Notes under the pieces: model-generated
Seen by the model: the letters and a program-made list of their open reading frames with translations, nothing else
The model's database searches: none
What the model was told of the DNA's origin: nothing
Position numbers and translations under genes: made by a program
Source: Defluviitaleaceae bacterium
GTDB taxonomy: Bacteria > Bacillota > Clostridia > Lachnospirales > WQUN01
DNA: 6,591 bases
Direction of reading: 5' to 3'
Assembly (NCBI GenBank): GCA_009783525.1
Contig: WRDG01000131.1
Span: 1-6,591 of the forward strand
Part shown: in pieces, positions 4,932 to 6,591 of the stretch
How positions within the stretch are numbered: position 1 is the stretch's first letter
How the letters are laid out: each line of letters opens with the position of its first letter

Positions 4932-6591
4932 ATGAAACCTATTTTTCCTTACTGGCTCAAATATAAAAAGCAAATGCTTTTCGCGTTTTTATTTTTAACT
5001 CTCGAATCTATATGCGACCTCGCGCAGCCAACCATCGTTTCATTGATAATAGACGACGGCATAAAAAACAATTCGCTAGAAACAGTCATTAAGATGGGAT
5101 CGCTCATGTTTTTAGTCGCGGTCTTCGGGGCGGCAAACGCCATAGGCCGCTGCGTGATTTCAAGCAGAACCTCTCAAAATTTCGGCGCCGACATCCGTTC
5201 CGGCCTGTATAAAAAAATCTGTTCATTTTCTTTTGCCGCCAGAGGCAAGTATGAAACTGCTTCTCTCGTGACGCGCCTAACCAACGACAGTTCTCAGTTG
5301 ACCAATTTTACGAACGGAATTATGCGCGTGCTCATCAAGGCACCCATTCTTTTATGCGGCGCTGTTTTTATGGTTCTCTTGCTTAACATAAAACTCGCGC
5401 CTGTTTTGCTCGTGATAATCCCGATAATAATCGCGCTTATATATTTCGGAATGAAGGCCGGCTTCCCTTATTTCGAAAAAATGCAAAAAGCCTTGGACAA
5501 TAACAACGCGGTGATACGCGAATATCTTTCCGGTGTCCGCGTGGTAAAAGCGTACAACACGTTCGATGAAGAAGTCGCTCGTTTCGGCAAAACCAACAAG
5601 GAGCTTACCGGAATATCAATCGCCGCAGACCGCGTGATGGGCGCGTTTTCACCTGCGATCGCGCTCACTCTTAATCTTGGCATCGTTGCGGCATTGTGGC
5701 TTGCGCGCGGCTGGGTGGCGGAACAGGACATGCAGATAGGGCAAATAGTCGCCTTTATAAATTACATGACGCAGATTCTTTTTTCTTTGAACATAATTTT
5801 TAATATCTACCAACAATTTATAAGAGCGCGCGCGTCCGCAGACAGAGTAGGCGCGGTGCTAACTGAACGCGGAGAAGAAAGCGGAGGCGAATGCCGCCTG
5901 CCGATCGAAGGCGGCGTCAAGTTCGAAAACGTTTCGTTCGCTTACAACGACCGATCCGCCCCCGCCCTTACGAACGTGAGCTTCGAGCTGAAGCCCGGCG
6001 AAACGCTCGGCATAATCGGGTCGACGGGATCCGGCAAGACAACCCTCGCGCATTTGCTGATGCGTTTTTATGATCCCACGGACGGAAAAATTTATGTGGA
6101 CGGTACAGACGCGCGCGAATACGAAACGGCGTGGCTTAGGAGTCACTTCGCACTCGTTTCGCAGCAGAACATGCTTTTTTACGGCGAAATATCGGAAAAC
6201 ATCAGGATGGGCAACTACAACGCAAGCGACGCGGAAATAAAAAACGCCGCGGCAAACGCGCAGGCGCATGATTTTATTTCAAGTTTTGCAAACGGATACC
6301 AATCGATGCTCGGTCAAAAAGGCGTCAACGTGTCCGGGGGACAAAAACAGCGCATAAGCATAGCTCGCGCATTGATAAAAAAATCGAAGCTCTTGATACT
6401 GGACGACTGCGTGAGCGCGGTCGACGCCGAAACAGAAGCCCGCATACTGCAGGCCGTACGCAAATTAAAAACGTCACCGGCATGCATCATGATCACGCAA
6501 AGGGTTTCGTCGATAATGCGCTTCAACAATATTTTGGTTCTCGACGAAGGACACGCGGTTGGTTTCGGCAGCCATTCGCATTTAATGGAAA
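4932..6591 (+). CDS. ABC exporter half-transporter with degenerate ATP site (3'-truncated by window edge)
   Basis: The first 553 codons of a fused membrane/ATPase ABC exporter, a type usually about 575-580 residues long. Six membrane segments are apparent at roughly 14-40, 53-78, 135-153, 155-173, 238-258 and 271-293. The ATPase domain then shows an A-loop Tyr338, Walker A GSTGSGKTT (363-371, Lys369), Q-loop Gln411, signature VSGGQKQR (467-474), Walker B LLILDD (Asp491) and D-loop SAVD. The residue after the Walker B Asp is Asp492 instead of the catalytic Glu, and the switch His is replaced by Gln523 (ITQRVSS). This is the pattern of the non-catalytic subunit of heterodimeric exporters such as TM287/288 or BmrCD, so a partner gene is expected next. 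The start ATG is typical (MKPIFPYW), though its ribosome binding site is weak (GGA 8 bases upstream). The protein sits in the cytoplasmic membrane; cargo (drug, lipid or peptide) is unknown. The divergent arrangement suggests it is separate from the enzyme genes. Confidence 0.92.
   Translation, partial: MKPIFPYWLKYKKQMLFAFLFLTLESICDLAQPTIVSLIIDDGIKNNSLETVIKMGSLMFLVAVFGAANAIGRCVISSRTSQNFGADIRSGLYKKICSFSFAARGKYETASLVTRLTNDSSQLTNFTNGIMRVLIKAPILLCGAVFMVLLLNIKLAPVLLVIIPIIIALIYFGMKAGFPYFEKMQKALDNNNAVIREYLSGVRVVKAYNTFDEEVARFGKTNKELTGISIAADRVMGAFSPAIALTLNLGIVAALWLARGWVAEQDMQIGQIVAFINYMTQILFSLNIIFNIYQQFIRARASADRVGAVLTERGEESGGECRLPIEGGVKFENVSFAYNDRSAPALTNVSFELKPGETLGIIGSTGSGKTTLAHLLMRFYDPTDGKIYVDGTDAREYETAWLRSHFALVSQQNMLFYGEISENIRMGNYNASDAEIKNAAANAQAHDFISSFANGYQSMLGQKGVNVSGGQKQRISIARALIKKSKLLILDDCVSAVDAETEARILQAVRKLKTSPACIMITQRVSSIMRFNNILVLDEGHAVGFGSHSHLME

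Noticed and set aside
5859..6269. Minus-strand frame of 136 codons opposite the ABC ATPase domain
   Set aside because: It is antisense to Walker A and the Q-loop region, with shadow-like composition.

Overview
This 6.6 kb window looks like ordinary bacterial chromosome. It is densely coding, has moderate GC and frequent A/T runs, and carries strong purine-rich ribosome binding sites (AGGGGG, AAAGGGGG, AAAGGGTG). Together with the protein families present, this suggests an anaerobic Bacillota (Clostridia-like) bacterium. A spirochaete or another gut or sediment anaerobe cannot be excluded, and no single feature in the sequence settles the taxonomy. I see no mobile element, CRISPR array, tRNA or rRNA.

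Layout: (1) Positions 1-1971, plus strand, hold a two-gene unit. It consists of the 3' part of an amidohydrolase of the methylthioadenosine/S-adenosylhomocysteine deaminase type (its 5' end lies before the window), followed 30 bp later by a sugar phosphate isomerase/epimerase-like TIM-barrel protein. (2) Positions 1963-4844, minus strand, hold a second two-gene unit. It is read from a uroporphyrinogen-decarboxylase-like (URO-D fold) protein into a large DUF4838/glycoside-hydrolase-like protein. The two units converge, and the last genes overlap by 9 bp so that each stop codon lies inside the other gene. (3) Positions 4845-4931 are a short divergent intergenic region with a good minus-strand promoter and a possible interleaved plus-strand promoter. 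(4) From 4932 to the window end runs an ABC exporter half-transporter on the plus strand. It lacks only about its last 20-30 residues and appears in no list of closed reading frames because its stop is outside the window.

How the genes may work together: the four enzymes in 1-4844 all appear cytoplasmic and belong to families acting on nucleoside-like, sugar-like or methylated small molecules. This is compatible with a small catabolic locus for a glycoside or methylated compound, but the sequence alone does not prove a shared pathway. The ABC gene is divergent and probably separate. Its ATPase domain has the substitutions typical of the degenerate subunit of a heterodimeric exporter, so its partner is expected just downstream of the window.

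The most useful observations are the probably wrong long start for the URO-D gene (GTG at 4844 is better than ATG at 4883), the degenerate ABC ATP site, the poorly characterised URO-D/DUF4838 gene pair, and the overlapping divergent promoters.
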